This document shows positions 35,580 through 43,859 of a stretch of DNA of 64,000 nucleotides, in pieces. The translations under genes and the position numbers were made by a program. Every line of letters starts with the position of its first letter. The first letter of the stretch is position 1. The stretch is taken from contig DASRCB010000174.1 of the NCBI GenBank assembly GCA_035653295.1, forward strand, positions 1-64,000, read 5' to 3'. Below the pieces are notes generated by a model. It was given only the letters and a program-made list of their open reading frames with translations, was not told where the DNA came from and did no database searches. This DNA is from DASRCB01 sp035653295. Lineage in GTDB: Bacteria > Acidobacteriota > Terriglobia > Bryobacterales > Bryobacteraceae.

Positions 35580-35585
35580 CCACCT

Positions 35586-37913
35586 TCACCTGCGTCCGAT
35601 GGTCTCCTCAAAGAGTTTCAGAATGCGCTTGTACTCGTCGGCCCAGCTGGTGGGCTGCTGGAAATCATGGTTCTCCACCGGGTAAAACGCCACCGACCAG
35701 TTTTCCTTGCGCAGCTCGATCAGCTTCTGCGCCAGGCGCACAGTGTCCTGGAAGTGCACGTTCGTATCCACGACCCCGTGGCAGATCAGCAGATGTCCGC
35801 GTAGCCCATCGGCGAAGTAGATCGGGGAGGATTGCCGGTAAGCCTCCGGATCGTTCTGGGGCAGGTTGAGAATCTGGGAGGTGTAGCCGTCGTTGTAGTG
35901 CGCCCAGTCGGTGACGGGTCGCTGCGCCGAGCCGGCGGCGAACACGTCCGGTTCTTTGAACATGGCCATCAGCGTGAGAAACCCTCCATAACTGCCGCCG
36001 TAGATGCCTATGCGCTTCGGATCGACATGCTGCGTTTCCACCAGCCACTTCGCCGCGTCCACCTGATCGGTAAGGTCGATCCCGCCCATGTGCCGGTAAA
36101 TGGCCGTGCGCCAGTTGCGCCCGTAGCCTGCCGAGGCGCGGTAATCTACTTCGACCACCGTGTACCCGCGGGCCGCGAGTAAGTGGTTGAACATGTACTC
36201 GCGCGCGTAATAAGTCCAGCCGCGATGCACATCCTGGAGGTAACCGGCGCCGTGGACGAAGATTACGCCCGGCCCGCCCGGCTGCTGTTGCGGCGGACGC
36301 CACAGCTTCGCCGGAAGCTTCGCGCCATCGCGCGCGCTGATATAGAACAGAGGCAGGTCGGACCACGGGTAGTCGCCAAAGTCCGGCGCAGGCGAGTAAG
36401 TCAGCCGCGTATTCGGCGGTTGCAGGCTGACAGTCTGCGCGTACAGGTCCGGCGGCTTGTTCACATACGAATACTCATCCACGATCCACTTCTCGTCCGG
36501 CGAAAGCACGCAGTCGTGCAGACCCGAAGCGAAGGTGAGGCGCGTTACCAGTCCGCCGGCCGCAGGCATCACATAGCACTGCTGCTCGCCGAGACCGGCT
36601 TCGCTGGTCACCAGGAACAGTCGGCTGCCATCGTGCGAGGCGTGCACGTTTTTCACTTCCCAGGCGCCTGAAGTGAGCGCCTTCGGCTCGCCGCCCGCGA
36701 ATGGAACCGAGTAGACGTGCGCCCAGCCGGTCTGCTCGGAGAGATAGACCACATTGCCTCCGCCATTCACGAACGCGGGGCGGACATCGCCCTGTTCGGG
36801 CCCGCCGATCCAGGCGTCATCATGCAGATGGGCGAGCACCCGCAGGGACGCCTGCGCCGGGTCGAGCGCCACCAGCCAGCGGTCCTTATGATCGCGGGCG
36901 TCGGCGAACAGCACCGCCCTCGAGCCGTCCTGGGACCACGCCGGCTGATCGAGATCGACGGAGTTCGTGAGGTCGGGCTTGTTCGGATCCGGGCGGAAGC
37001 TGACCCATTTCACCTGGCCAGTGCTCACATCAATCACGGCGAGGCGCTGGTGGGGCTCCGGCTCGCCGACGTCCGTCCTGCCGGGAATCTCTTCGGTGTA
37101 GCCCGACGTGGTGACATAATTGGGCACCTCCGTTTTTCGGATGTTCTTGCTGCCCTGTTCGATGAGCGCGAAAACGAACTTCTCGTCCGGGGTCAGGCGC
37201 AGGCTGGCGACCTTGTCCTCGGCGCCGAGGTAAAACGGCTTGCGCGGGTTCTCTTTCTGCTCGCGCGCCTTTTTCGCTTCCTCTTCCGCTTCGCGCGCGC
37301 GCACCACCGCGAGCAGCGCCTTCTCCTCCGCTTTCAGGTACTTCTGCTCCGGCGTCTCCTTCTCCTCTTTGGCCTTCTCGGGATCGGTTCCGGTGCGGAT
37401 GTCGGTCATCTGCACGGTCGCGCCCGTAGCCGGCGAGACGACGAACAGGTTCTGGTTGCGCGTGTAGGCGACGCGCGCGCCGTCATGCAGGAAGTGCGGG
37501 TCGGACTCAGCCTCGGTGGTGTGTGTGAGGCGGAGCGGCTTGTCGTTGGTGAAGTCGTACACGAAGATGTCGCCGTCCTGCGCGTACGCCATGCGCTTAT
37601 GATCCGGGCTGAAATCGCCGTCGGCCGGCGGCGCGTTTTTCGCTTCCTCGTCGCTGAGCCGCCGCAGGCCGCTGCCATCGCGATTCACCACCCAGACCGC
37701 GGGCTCCTTGTCCACCGGCTCGTCATATTTCTTCCAGCGAAAATAGACGCGCTGATCGTCACCGGACCAGCGCATCTCAGCGAAGTGATAGCCGTAGAGG
37801 TTCGGCCCGCGCATGATGTTGTCCACCGTGAGCTCGAAACGCCGATGTCCGGCGGGCGCGGCGGAGGCGAGAAAAATGCAGGCGAGCAGGGCGGCGGATC
37901 TCATTCGTTTCAC
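35586..37913 (-). CDS. Secreted S9-family prolyl oligopeptidase (DPP IV-like)
   Basis: 775 residues with signal peptide SAALLACIFLASAAPAG. A beta-propeller (to ~520) carries repeats such as DGDFSPDHKRMAYAQDGDIFVYD and DLDQPAWSQDGSRAVLFADA. Within it is a highly charged Lys/Glu insertion of ~60 residues (EKAKEEKETPEQKYLKAEEK) that looks like a helical arm. The catalytic domain has Ser641 in IGIYGGSYGGFL, Asp in HGVVDTNVHFQD and His in VENHDF. GTG at 37913 is preferred (GGAGG 10 nt upstream) over ATG at 37904. It probably removes dipeptides from exported peptides. Confidence 0.92.
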   Translation of the reverse strand: MKRMRSAALLACIFLASAAPAGHRRFELTVDNIMRGPNLYGYHFAEMRWSGDDQRVYFRWKKYDEPVDKEPAVWVVNRDGSGLRRLSDEEAKNAPPADGDFSPDHKRMAYAQDGDIFVYDFTNDKPLRLTHTTEAESDPHFLHDGARVAYTRNQNLFVVSPATGATVQMTDIRTGTDPEKAKEEKETPEQKYLKAEEKALLAVVRAREAEEEAKKAREQKENPRKPFYLGAEDKVASLRLTPDEKFVFALIEQGSKNIRKTEVPNYVTTSGYTEEIPGRTDVGEPEPHQRLAVIDVSTGQVKWVSFRPDPNKPDLTNSVDLDQPAWSQDGSRAVLFADARDHKDRWLVALDPAQASLRVLAHLHDDAWIGGPEQGDVRPAFVNGGGNVVYLSEQTGWAHVYSVPFAGGEPKALTSGAWEVKNVHASHDGSRLFLVTSEAGLGEQQCYVMPAAGGLVTRLTFASGLHDCVLSPDEKWIVDEYSYVNKPPDLYAQTVSLQPPNTRLTYSPAPDFGDYPWSDLPLFYISARDGAKLPAKLWRPPQQQPGGPGVIFVHGAGYLQDVHRGWTYYAREYMFNHLLAARGYTVVEVDYRASAGYGRNWRTAIYRHMGGIDLTDQVDAAKWLVETQHVDPKRIGIYGGSYGGFLTLMAMFKEPDVFAAGSAQRPVTDWAHYNDGYTSQILNLPQNDPEAYRQSSPIYFADGLRGHLLICHGVVDTNVHFQDTVRLAQKLIELRKENWSVAFYPVENHDFQQPTSWADEYKRILKLFEETIGRR

Positions 37914-37993
37914 AGGATAACCGCCTCCGTGTGCGTCCCCGATAATGGCTGTGTGATTCCGGCTTTTCCCGGGTTTCCCGCGTCTTTACAATA

Positions 37994-39460
37994 ATGACCA
38001 GCGTTGTCATGCCCGCGGCCGAAAGCCGCGCGGCGAAGACCATCCGCGAGATTTTCGCCTCCGGCCGGCCGATCACCTATATCCGCTCGGCGGAGGAGCA
38101 GCGCGTGGCGGCGCTGCTGCGGACCATCGACGAGGCCCTGCCGGTGTGGGAGTGGACGCTCACCGAAGGCCTGCGGCGCGAGGGCAAACCGCCCGAGGCC
38201 GGCACGCAGGCGCCGCGCGCGGCGCTGGACTTCATCGTGGCGCACGATGCGCCCGCCATTTTCCATCTGCGCGATTTTCACGATCCGCTGCGCGAATCGG
38301 CCGAGATCCGGCGACGGCTGCGCGACGTAGGCGAGCTCGCGCTCGATAAACGGAAGTTCGTGGTCATTACCTCAGCGGTGCGTTACATCCCGGAAGAGAT
38401 CGAGCGCGACATCGTCTTCCTCGAACTACGCCCGCCCGATATCGTCGAGTTGGTGGATTTCCTGAAGCGCGAAGGCACGTCGCCGGACGAGGCTGTGCTG
38501 CATCAGTATGCGCGCGCGCTGCAGGGCCTGACCCTGGATGAAGCCCGCTACGCGCTGCGGCGCGGCGCCCAGCGGCCGCGTGCGGAAGCCGTGCCCGCGC
38601 TGCTCGAGGAGAAGCGCCTGCTGGTCAATCGCACCGGCTACCTCGAGTTCATTTCCGAGGGCGCAGCGCTTTCCGATGTCGGCGGCCTCGATGGTCTGAA
38701 GAAATGGCTGCTGGAGCGGCGCAGGCTTTTCGAGATGCGTGATACGCTCAGCGCCGAAATCGTACCCCGTGGGCTTCTCATGATGGGTATCCCCGGCTGC
38801 GGCAAAAGCCTTTCGGTGAAGGCGATCGCCTCCTGTTTTCAGCTTCCCCTGTATCGCATTGACATGACCGAGATCTTCTCCGGCCGGCACGGGAAACCGG
38901 AAGGCGCATTCGTCGCGGCCTGCCGCATGTTGGAGGATATGGCGCCGGCGGTGCTTTGGTTCGACGAGATTGAGATGGGCATCAATTCCGCCGAGTCCGG
39001 AGGCGAGCAGGGACGCATGTTCGCGTTCTTCCTGACCTGGATGCAGGAGAAGGCGCGTGGGCTGTTCGTGGCGGCGACGGCGAACCGCATCGATCTGCTG
39101 CCGGCGGAGATGATCCGCAAGGGGCGCTTCGACGAGGTGTTTTTCGTCGATCTGCCACTGGATGACGAAAGGGTGGAGATCTTCCGCATTCATCTCGAGC
39201 GGCGCGGCGTCGACGCTTCGCGGTTCAACCTCCAACAGCTGGTGGAGTTCACCGTTGGATGGGCCGGAGCGGAGATCGAGCAGTGCGTGGTGTCGGCGAT
39301 CACGCGGGCAAAGCTGGAGGACCGCGAGCTGGCGGATGAGGACCTGATCGGCGTGGCGGTGAAGACGGTGCCGCTGTCGCGCACCATGAAGGAGCAGATC
39401 AATCACATCCGCGGCTGGGCCTTCGAACGCGCCGTGCGGGCATCGCCGCAGGGGCGATGA
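37994..39460 (+). CDS. Ycf46-like AAA+ ATPase
   Basis: 488 residues. The N-terminal ~240 form a degenerate P-loop-like domain (no Walker A; FVVITSAVRYIPEEIERDIVFLELRPPD). The C-terminal AAA module has Walker A MGIPGCGKS (Lys271), Walker B VLWFDEIEMG, sensor 1 FVAATANRIDLLP and the Arg-finger/sensor region RKGRFDEVFFVDLP. This two-part layout is that of Ycf46-type ATPases, which are poorly characterised and linked to inorganic-carbon responses in cyanobacteria. Any role here is unknown. It is divergent from the S9 peptidase. Confidence 0.85.
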   Translation: MTSVVMPAAESRAAKTIREIFASGRPITYIRSAEEQRVAALLRTIDEALPVWEWTLTEGLRREGKPPEAGTQAPRAALDFIVAHDAPAIFHLRDFHDPLRESAEIRRRLRDVGELALDKRKFVVITSAVRYIPEEIERDIVFLELRPPDIVELVDFLKREGTSPDEAVLHQYARALQGLTLDEARYALRRGAQRPRAEAVPALLEEKRLLVNRTGYLEFISEGAALSDVGGLDGLKKWLLERRRLFEMRDTLSAEIVPRGLLMMGIPGCGKSLSVKAIASCFQLPLYRIDMTEIFSGRHGKPEGAFVAACRMLEDMAPAVLWFDEIEMGINSAESGGEQGRMFAFFLTWMQEKARGLFVAATANRIDLLPAEMIRKGRFDEVFFVDLPLDDERVEIFRIHLERRGVDASRFNLQQLVEFTVGWAGAEIEQCVVSAITRAKLEDRELADEDLIGVAVKTVPLSRTMKEQINHIRGWAFERAVRASPQGR

Positions 39461-39499
39461 GAGTACATTAGCCGCAGTCCACTGGCCAGGCGAACGCGA

Positions 39500-39952
39500 T
39501 CAGCCCACCCGCGCCGGCGTGAGCGGCCGCTTGTCCGTGCCCGCGCCCTTCAGCCGGCTGCGCGCCCAGTCGGCGACGAGCCGATCCGATTTGCAAATGT
39601 GCTGGTCCAGCCACTCGCGCAGAAAGCGCATGGTCTCGAGCGTCAGCGCCAGCTCGCCTTTGCTGCCCATCGCTTTCTGCAGCTCGACCACTTTGGCCGT
39701 GAGAGCATCATGCTCCGCTTTGTGCTCCCTGAAAGTCGGGTATGCCGAGCCGCGCATCAGCGTTTCCTCATGCCGAAAATGCGTGACGGTGTATTCGGCC
39801 AGCTCGCCAAAAAGAGATTTCAGGACGGCGCCACCCTGCCCGGCGGCCATGGCGATGTGCAGCTTTTCAGCCATCGCGAACAGCCGCTTGTGCTCCTGAT
39901 CGATCGGCGGACACGCCAGGTCGTATTTGTCGCTCCAAAGGAAGAAAGCCAT
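39500..39952 (-). CDS. Bacteriohemerythrin
   Basis: 150 residues, single-domain four-helix non-heme di-iron O2 carrier. Iron ligands are seen in CPPIDQEHKRLFAMAEKLH, VTHFRHEETLMRG, FREHKAEHDAL and LDQHICKSDR. The N-terminal MAFFLWSDKYDLACPPID is typical. It lies next to a second, distinct hemerythrin gene on the same strand, suggesting a small O2/NO-handling locus. Confidence 0.93.
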   Translation of the reverse strand: MAFFLWSDKYDLACPPIDQEHKRLFAMAEKLHIAMAAGQGGAVLKSLFGELAEYTVTHFRHEETLMRGSAYPTFREHKAEHDALTAKVVELQKAMGSKGELALTLETMRFLREWLDQHICKSDRLVADWARSRLKGAGTDKRPLTPARVG

Positions 39953-40023
39953 GCTTTCTTATCGGTGCGGAGTTCCGCGCCTTGAGTGCCGCTGCCACAG
40001 GCTGGAAACGTGGCCTGCAGAAC

Positions 40024-40596
40024 TCAAGCGGCTGAGCGGGGTTGAATTTCTTCCTGCAGCCGGCGCCGCGCACGCATCTCGCTGCCGACAGCGGCCAGTT
40101 CCTGCGCGTCCAGCATCCGGCCGGCCAGAGGAAACAGCTCGTTGTCCTCGGTTGCGATATGACGTTGATAGAAGGTCCGCAGATCGCACAGCAACTCCGT
40201 CATCCGCGCCGCATCCACCGGGGTCAAACTGCCTTGCGCAAGCCACCTGCGGCCGAGGCGCTCGATTTCCTCGTGCGCGGCGTTTGCCTGCTCATGGCCA
40301 TCCTCGAGTTCCGCGATCATGGCCAGAGCCACGGGGTCACCTACCGCCGCGTGCTCCATCAGGCGCGGGAACAGGGAATCCTCTTCGTCCTCGGTGTGCC
40401 GCGGCGCGGCGTCGCGGAAATAATTCAGCGCTCCTTCAAGAGCGGTCCGCTCATCGGCGCCAAGCGGTGCGCCCTGTTTCGCATCGCTCATCCTGAAAAG
40501 GGTCTCCAGGAATCGCTCGATTCGGCGATGGCAATCCTTCAGGAGTCCGATCGGATCGGCGAACGTGGCGGCAGTCTGACCTATCTGCACCGGCAT
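40024..40596 (-). CDS. Hemerythrin HHE-domain protein
   Basis: 190 residues with the HHE cation-binding pattern: LLKDCHRRIERFLETL, RHTEDEEDSLFPRLMEH, DGHEQANAAHEEIERLG and YQRHIATEDNELFPLAGR. This is the YtfE/DUF542-like class, not the marine-worm hemerythrin class. It may respond to iron, oxygen or NO. It is divergent from the M16 operon, and the palindrome at 40629 lies between the two starts. Confidence 0.9.
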   Translation of the reverse strand: MPVQIGQTAATFADPIGLLKDCHRRIERFLETLFRMSDAKQGAPLGADERTALEGALNYFRDAAPRHTEDEEDSLFPRLMEHAAVGDPVALAMIAELEDGHEQANAAHEEIERLGRRWLAQGSLTPVDAARMTELLCDLRTFYQRHIATEDNELFPLAGRMLDAQELAAVGSEMRARRRLQEEIQPRSAA

Positions 40597-40614
40597 ACTG
40601 TAATCATACGCCAG

Positions 40615-40643
40615 TTGCGACCATAAAGAAAGTACTTTTTAAT
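40615..40643 (+). promoter_or_regulatory. Promoter with internal palindrome, M16 peptidase operon
   Basis: TTGCGA (40615-40620), 17-nt spacer, TTTAAT (40638-40643). The perfect palindrome AAAGTACTTT (40629-40638) fills the spacer and touches the -10, where a repressor would block RNA polymerase. The same palindrome is in the promoter at 43446-43481. Confidence 0.55.
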
Positions 40644-40702
40644 GCAAAGCGAACGAATCGGCATCTCGCACGTCCTACTCAGTTTCGGGGGGAGGCTCCA
40701 TA

Positions 40703-42085
40703 TTGCTTAGAACTCTGACTGCCGCCGTCATGGCGCTGCCCATCATCATGCCCGCGGCCGCCGCCGACCGCTTCACCGTTCCGGTCGAATACTACAAGCT
40801 GCCCAATGGGCTCCGGGTGATCCTGTCGCCCGACTCCACGGCTCCCACCGTAGTAACGGCGGTCTACTACCACATCGGCTTCCGCGTGGAGCCGAAGGAC
40901 CGCACCGGGTTCGCACACCTGTTCGAACACATGATGTTCCAGGGCTCGCAAAACCTGGGCAAAATGGAGTTCGTCCGCCTCGTGCAGCAGAATGGCGGCA
41001 TCCTGAACGGCTCCACCCGTTTCGATTTCACCAACTACTTCGAGGTCCTGCCCTCCAACAAGCTGGAAACGGCCCTTTGGGCCGAAGCGGACCGCATGAA
41101 GGGCCTCGCGATCACCAGCGAGAATCTGACGAATCAGCAGGGCGTCGTGGGCAACGAGGTGAAAGTAAACGTGCTGAATCAGCCTTACGGCGGGTTTCCG
41201 TGGCTGTGGATGCCACAGTACGCCAACCAGAACTGGTACAACTCACACAACTTCTATGGCGACCTGAAGGACATCGAAGCAGCGAAGCTGGACGAAGTGC
41301 AGGCCTTCTTCAAAACCTACTACGCTCCCAATAACGCCGCCCTGGCCATCGTGGGCGACTTCGATCCGAAAGACGCCAGGGCTCTGGTAGCGAAATACTT
41401 CAGCTCAATTCCGAAAGCTGAAGTACCGCCCCTGCCCGACCTGACCGAACCGCGGCAGGAGAAAGAGAAAACGGTGACGCACACCGACCCGCTGGCCACC
41501 CGCCCGGCGCTGGCCTTCAGTTATCACATGCCGCCGCGCAACACGCCGGCATACTGGGCCATGGGGTTGATCGATCAGATGCTGGCCCAGGGCGACGACA
41601 GCCTCCTGTACCAGGAGCTGGTCAAGAAACGGGGTTATACCGGCGGCGTCAGCGCAGGGATCAACGAGCTCGGCAATATGTTCAATTACGATGGCCCCAT
41701 GCTGTGGACCGTGTCCCTGATCCACGACCCCGGCGTGAATCCGCAGGATATTCTGAACGCCGCCGACGGGGTAATCGAACGGCTGCAATCGCAACCCGTG
41801 GATCGCAAGCTCGTGGACCGCAGTCTGACCAAGCTCCGCTCCCATCTCTATGACGATCTGACCCGCTTTGCCGGCTTCGGCCGCGCCGACCTGCTGGCCT
41901 CGTTCGCCTTGTTCGATGACGATCCGGCGCGGATCAACGCGCTCGAAACCCAGTTGCGGAGCGTCACGCCGGAGCTGGTTCAGAAAACGGCGCGCGAGTA
42001 TCTGCGCACCGGCAACCGCACCGTCCTGATCTGGAAAGCCGGAGCGGCGAAAACTGAAGACACCAAATCAGGAGGGGTGCAATGA
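40703..42085 (+). CDS. M16-family zinc peptidase, active subunit
   Basis: 460 residues from TTG 40703 with GGGGGAGG 7 nt upstream. A signal peptide (LTAAVMALPIIMPAAAADR) is followed by the inverted zinc motif H72-LF-E75-H76 in GFAHLFEHMMFQGS, with the downstream Glu in VGNEVKVN. Two M16 halves follow (the second begins near PLATRPALAFSYHMP). It probably degrades peptides in the periplasm. Its ATGA overlap with the next gene indicates a 1:1 heterodimer. Confidence 0.93.
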   Translation: MLRTLTAAVMALPIIMPAAAADRFTVPVEYYKLPNGLRVILSPDSTAPTVVTAVYYHIGFRVEPKDRTGFAHLFEHMMFQGSQNLGKMEFVRLVQQNGGILNGSTRFDFTNYFEVLPSNKLETALWAEADRMKGLAITSENLTNQQGVVGNEVKVNVLNQPYGGFPWLWMPQYANQNWYNSHNFYGDLKDIEAAKLDEVQAFFKTYYAPNNAALAIVGDFDPKDARALVAKYFSSIPKAEVPPLPDLTEPRQEKEKTVTHTDPLATRPALAFSYHMPPRNTPAYWAMGLIDQMLAQGDDSLLYQELVKKRGYTGGVSAGINELGNMFNYDGPMLWTVSLIHDPGVNPQDILNAADGVIERLQSQPVDRKLVDRSLTKLRSHLYDDLTRFAGFGRADLLASFALFDDDPARINALETQLRSVTPELVQKTAREYLRTGNRTVLIWKAGAAKTEDTKSGGVQ

Positions 42086-43446
42086 AACGCCTCACTTTTG
42101 CGCTGACGATTGCATCGTTCATGGTGGCGGCCAAAGAGGCGCCCCCGCAGGGGACCGCGCCGCGACCGTTCCACCTGCCGAAGACCGACGATTTCGTATT
42201 GCCCAATGGCATGCAGGTCACCATCGTGCCTTATGGAATCGTCCCCAAAGTCACCATCCTGGCATTCATCGACGCTGGAGCTCTGTACGAGCCGTCCGGC
42301 CAGGTCTGGATGTCCAAACTAACCGCAAAGCTGCTCAAGGAGGGTGCGGGAAAGCGCAGCGCGGAGGCTCTGGCCAGCGATGTGGCCGATATGGGCGGGC
42401 AACTGGATACCGGCGCGGATGCCGATTACGCAGTCGCCGGCGGGGATGTGCTCTCCGACGCCGGCCCTCGTTTCATCGCGCTCCTCGCCGATGTGCTGAA
42501 GAACCCCACCCTGCCCGAATCCGAGCTGAAGCGGCTGAAGGCCGACCTGGCGCGCGATCTCGCGGTCGCAAAATCCTCGCCCCAGAGCCTGGCTCGGGAG
42601 CGCTTCCTCGAAACGGTCTTTCCCGACCACCCCTATGGCCGCGTTTTCCCATCCGACGCTGCGCTGGCCGGCTACACCATCGATCAGGTGAAAGCGTTCT
42701 ACAACGCCAACTACGCCGCCGCGCGAACCCACTTGTATGTTGCCGGCAGGCTTGACCCGGGTCTGCGCGACGCCATCCGCGCCAGCTTTGCAGATTGGAA
42801 AAAAGGCGCCGCGCCGGACGAAAAATCGCCCGCCGGCGTGAAGGCCCGCTCGCTGCAGGTGATTGACCGGCCGGGAGCAGCGCAATCGACCCTGTATATG
42901 GGACTGCCCGTAGCCGCCCCGGCAAGCGCCGACTATATTCCCGAAGATGTCATGAACCAGCTTCTTGGCGGCTCCTTTGCCTCACGCATCACCACGAATA
43001 TTCGTGAGCAGAAAGGCTACACCTATTCACCGCGAAGCGTGATCGGGACGCGCGGAAGAACAGCTTACTGGGTGGAGCAGGCCGACGTAACGACCGCCGT
43101 CACCGGCCCGTCGCTGAAGGAGATTTTCGGCGAGATCGACCGCCTGCGGAAGGAAGCCCCGACCAAACCGGAGCTGTCCGGCATCCAGACGTATATGTCC
43201 GGAATCTTCGTGCTCAGCAACACCGTTTCGCCGAACGCGGTCATCAACCAGCTGCACTTTGTCGATTCCCAGAAGCTGGACCGCTCGTGGCTCAGCACCT
43301 ACGTACAGAAGGTGAACGAGGTCAAGCCGGAGGATATCCAGCGCCTCGCCGAGACGGAGCTGGTGCCATCGAAGATGACCATCGTAGTGGTCGGCGATAC
43401 CGCGAAGATCGGTGATCAGTTGAAGCCGTATCAAACGACCGAGTAA
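42082..43446 (+). CDS. M16-family peptidase-like protein, inactive subunit
   Basis: 454 residues with signal peptide (FALTIASFMVAAKEAPP). The fold matches the preceding gene (FVLPNGMQVTIVPYGIVPKVTILAFIDAGALYEPSG), but the HxxEH zinc motif is replaced by WMSKLTAKLLKEG, so it cannot bind zinc there. It keeps the glycine-rich loop region (LGGSFASRITTNIREQKGYTYSPRS). Active/inactive M16 pairs form heterodimers in other bacteria and mitochondria, and this gene is coupled to its partner by ATGA. Confidence 0.9.
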   Translation: MKRLTFALTIASFMVAAKEAPPQGTAPRPFHLPKTDDFVLPNGMQVTIVPYGIVPKVTILAFIDAGALYEPSGQVWMSKLTAKLLKEGAGKRSAEALASDVADMGGQLDTGADADYAVAGGDVLSDAGPRFIALLADVLKNPTLPESELKRLKADLARDLAVAKSSPQSLARERFLETVFPDHPYGRVFPSDAALAGYTIDQVKAFYNANYAAARTHLYVAGRLDPGLRDAIRASFADWKKGAAPDEKSPAGVKARSLQVIDRPGAAQSTLYMGLPVAAPASADYIPEDVMNQLLGGSFASRITTNIREQKGYTYSPRSVIGTRGRTAYWVEQADVTTAVTGPSLKEIFGEIDRLRKEAPTKPELSGIQTYMSGIFVLSNTVSPNAVINQLHFVDSQKLDRSWLSTYVQKVNEVKPEDIQRLAETELVPSKMTIVVVGDTAKIGDQLKPYQTTE

Positions 43447-43481
43447 AAGTACTTTACATTAGAAAGTACGCGGGCTATACT
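43446..43481 (+). promoter_or_regulatory. Promoter with AAAGTACTTT operator
   Basis: AAAGTACTTT (43446-43455) overlaps a -35 TTTACA (43453-43458). A half-site AAAGTAC (43463-43469) lies in the 17-nt spacer before TATACT (43476-43481). The ATG at 43488 is 7 nt after the -10, so the message may be leaderless. The two sites are 17 bp apart. Confidence 0.6.
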
Positions 43482-43487
43482 CGGCTC

Positions 43488-43817
43488 ATGGCCAGAACCG
43501 TTGCCGCATGGGTCTGCTGGGCAGTTGCCGTTCCGCTCCTGATGCGCTATGAACTGCACACCGACGATGCCGGTGTCGAAGTGGCGTTCCTGCTTCTGAT
43601 AACGGGCCTGCTCGGGTTCCTCCATCCACGGCACGCCTGGCTTTGGGCCGTCCTGACCGGGCCGTGCATACCGCTCGCGCAGGTATTCTTCGGCAAACCG
43701 GCGGCCGCCGCCGGGCTGCTGCTCCTCGCCGCCGTGACGACGGCCATCTCCCTGGCCGGAAGCTACGGCGGAGCACTGCTCGCCATCGCCGCCTTTGGCC
43801 GCCGCAACGCCGCTTGA
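43488..43817 (+). CDS. Small polytopic membrane protein
   Basis: 109 residues, not recognised. Three hydrophobic helices (VAAWVCWAVAVPLLM, VEVAFLLLITGLLGFL, AAAGLLLLAAVTTAISLAG) with a loop HPRHAWLWAVLTGPCIPLAQVFFGKP. The Pro/Cys/Gly loop is unusual. Expression is from a strong promoter that shares an operator with the M16 operon, so it is probably part of the same response. No obvious ribosome site is present. Confidence 0.7.
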   Translation: MARTVAAWVCWAVAVPLLMRYELHTDDAGVEVAFLLLITGLLGFLHPRHAWLWAVLTGPCIPLAQVFFGKPAAAAGLLLLAAVTTAISLAGSYGGALLAIAAFGRRNAA

Positions 43818-43859
43818 TCGAGTGGCGCCGTCGTGTTGCCTCGCGCAGGTGGTGAGGTA

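Noticed and set aside
36717..37994. Plus-strand frame (425 codons)
   Set aside because: Antisense to the S9 peptidase; the RLLLRF-type repeats come from the Lys/Glu-rich insertion read backwards.
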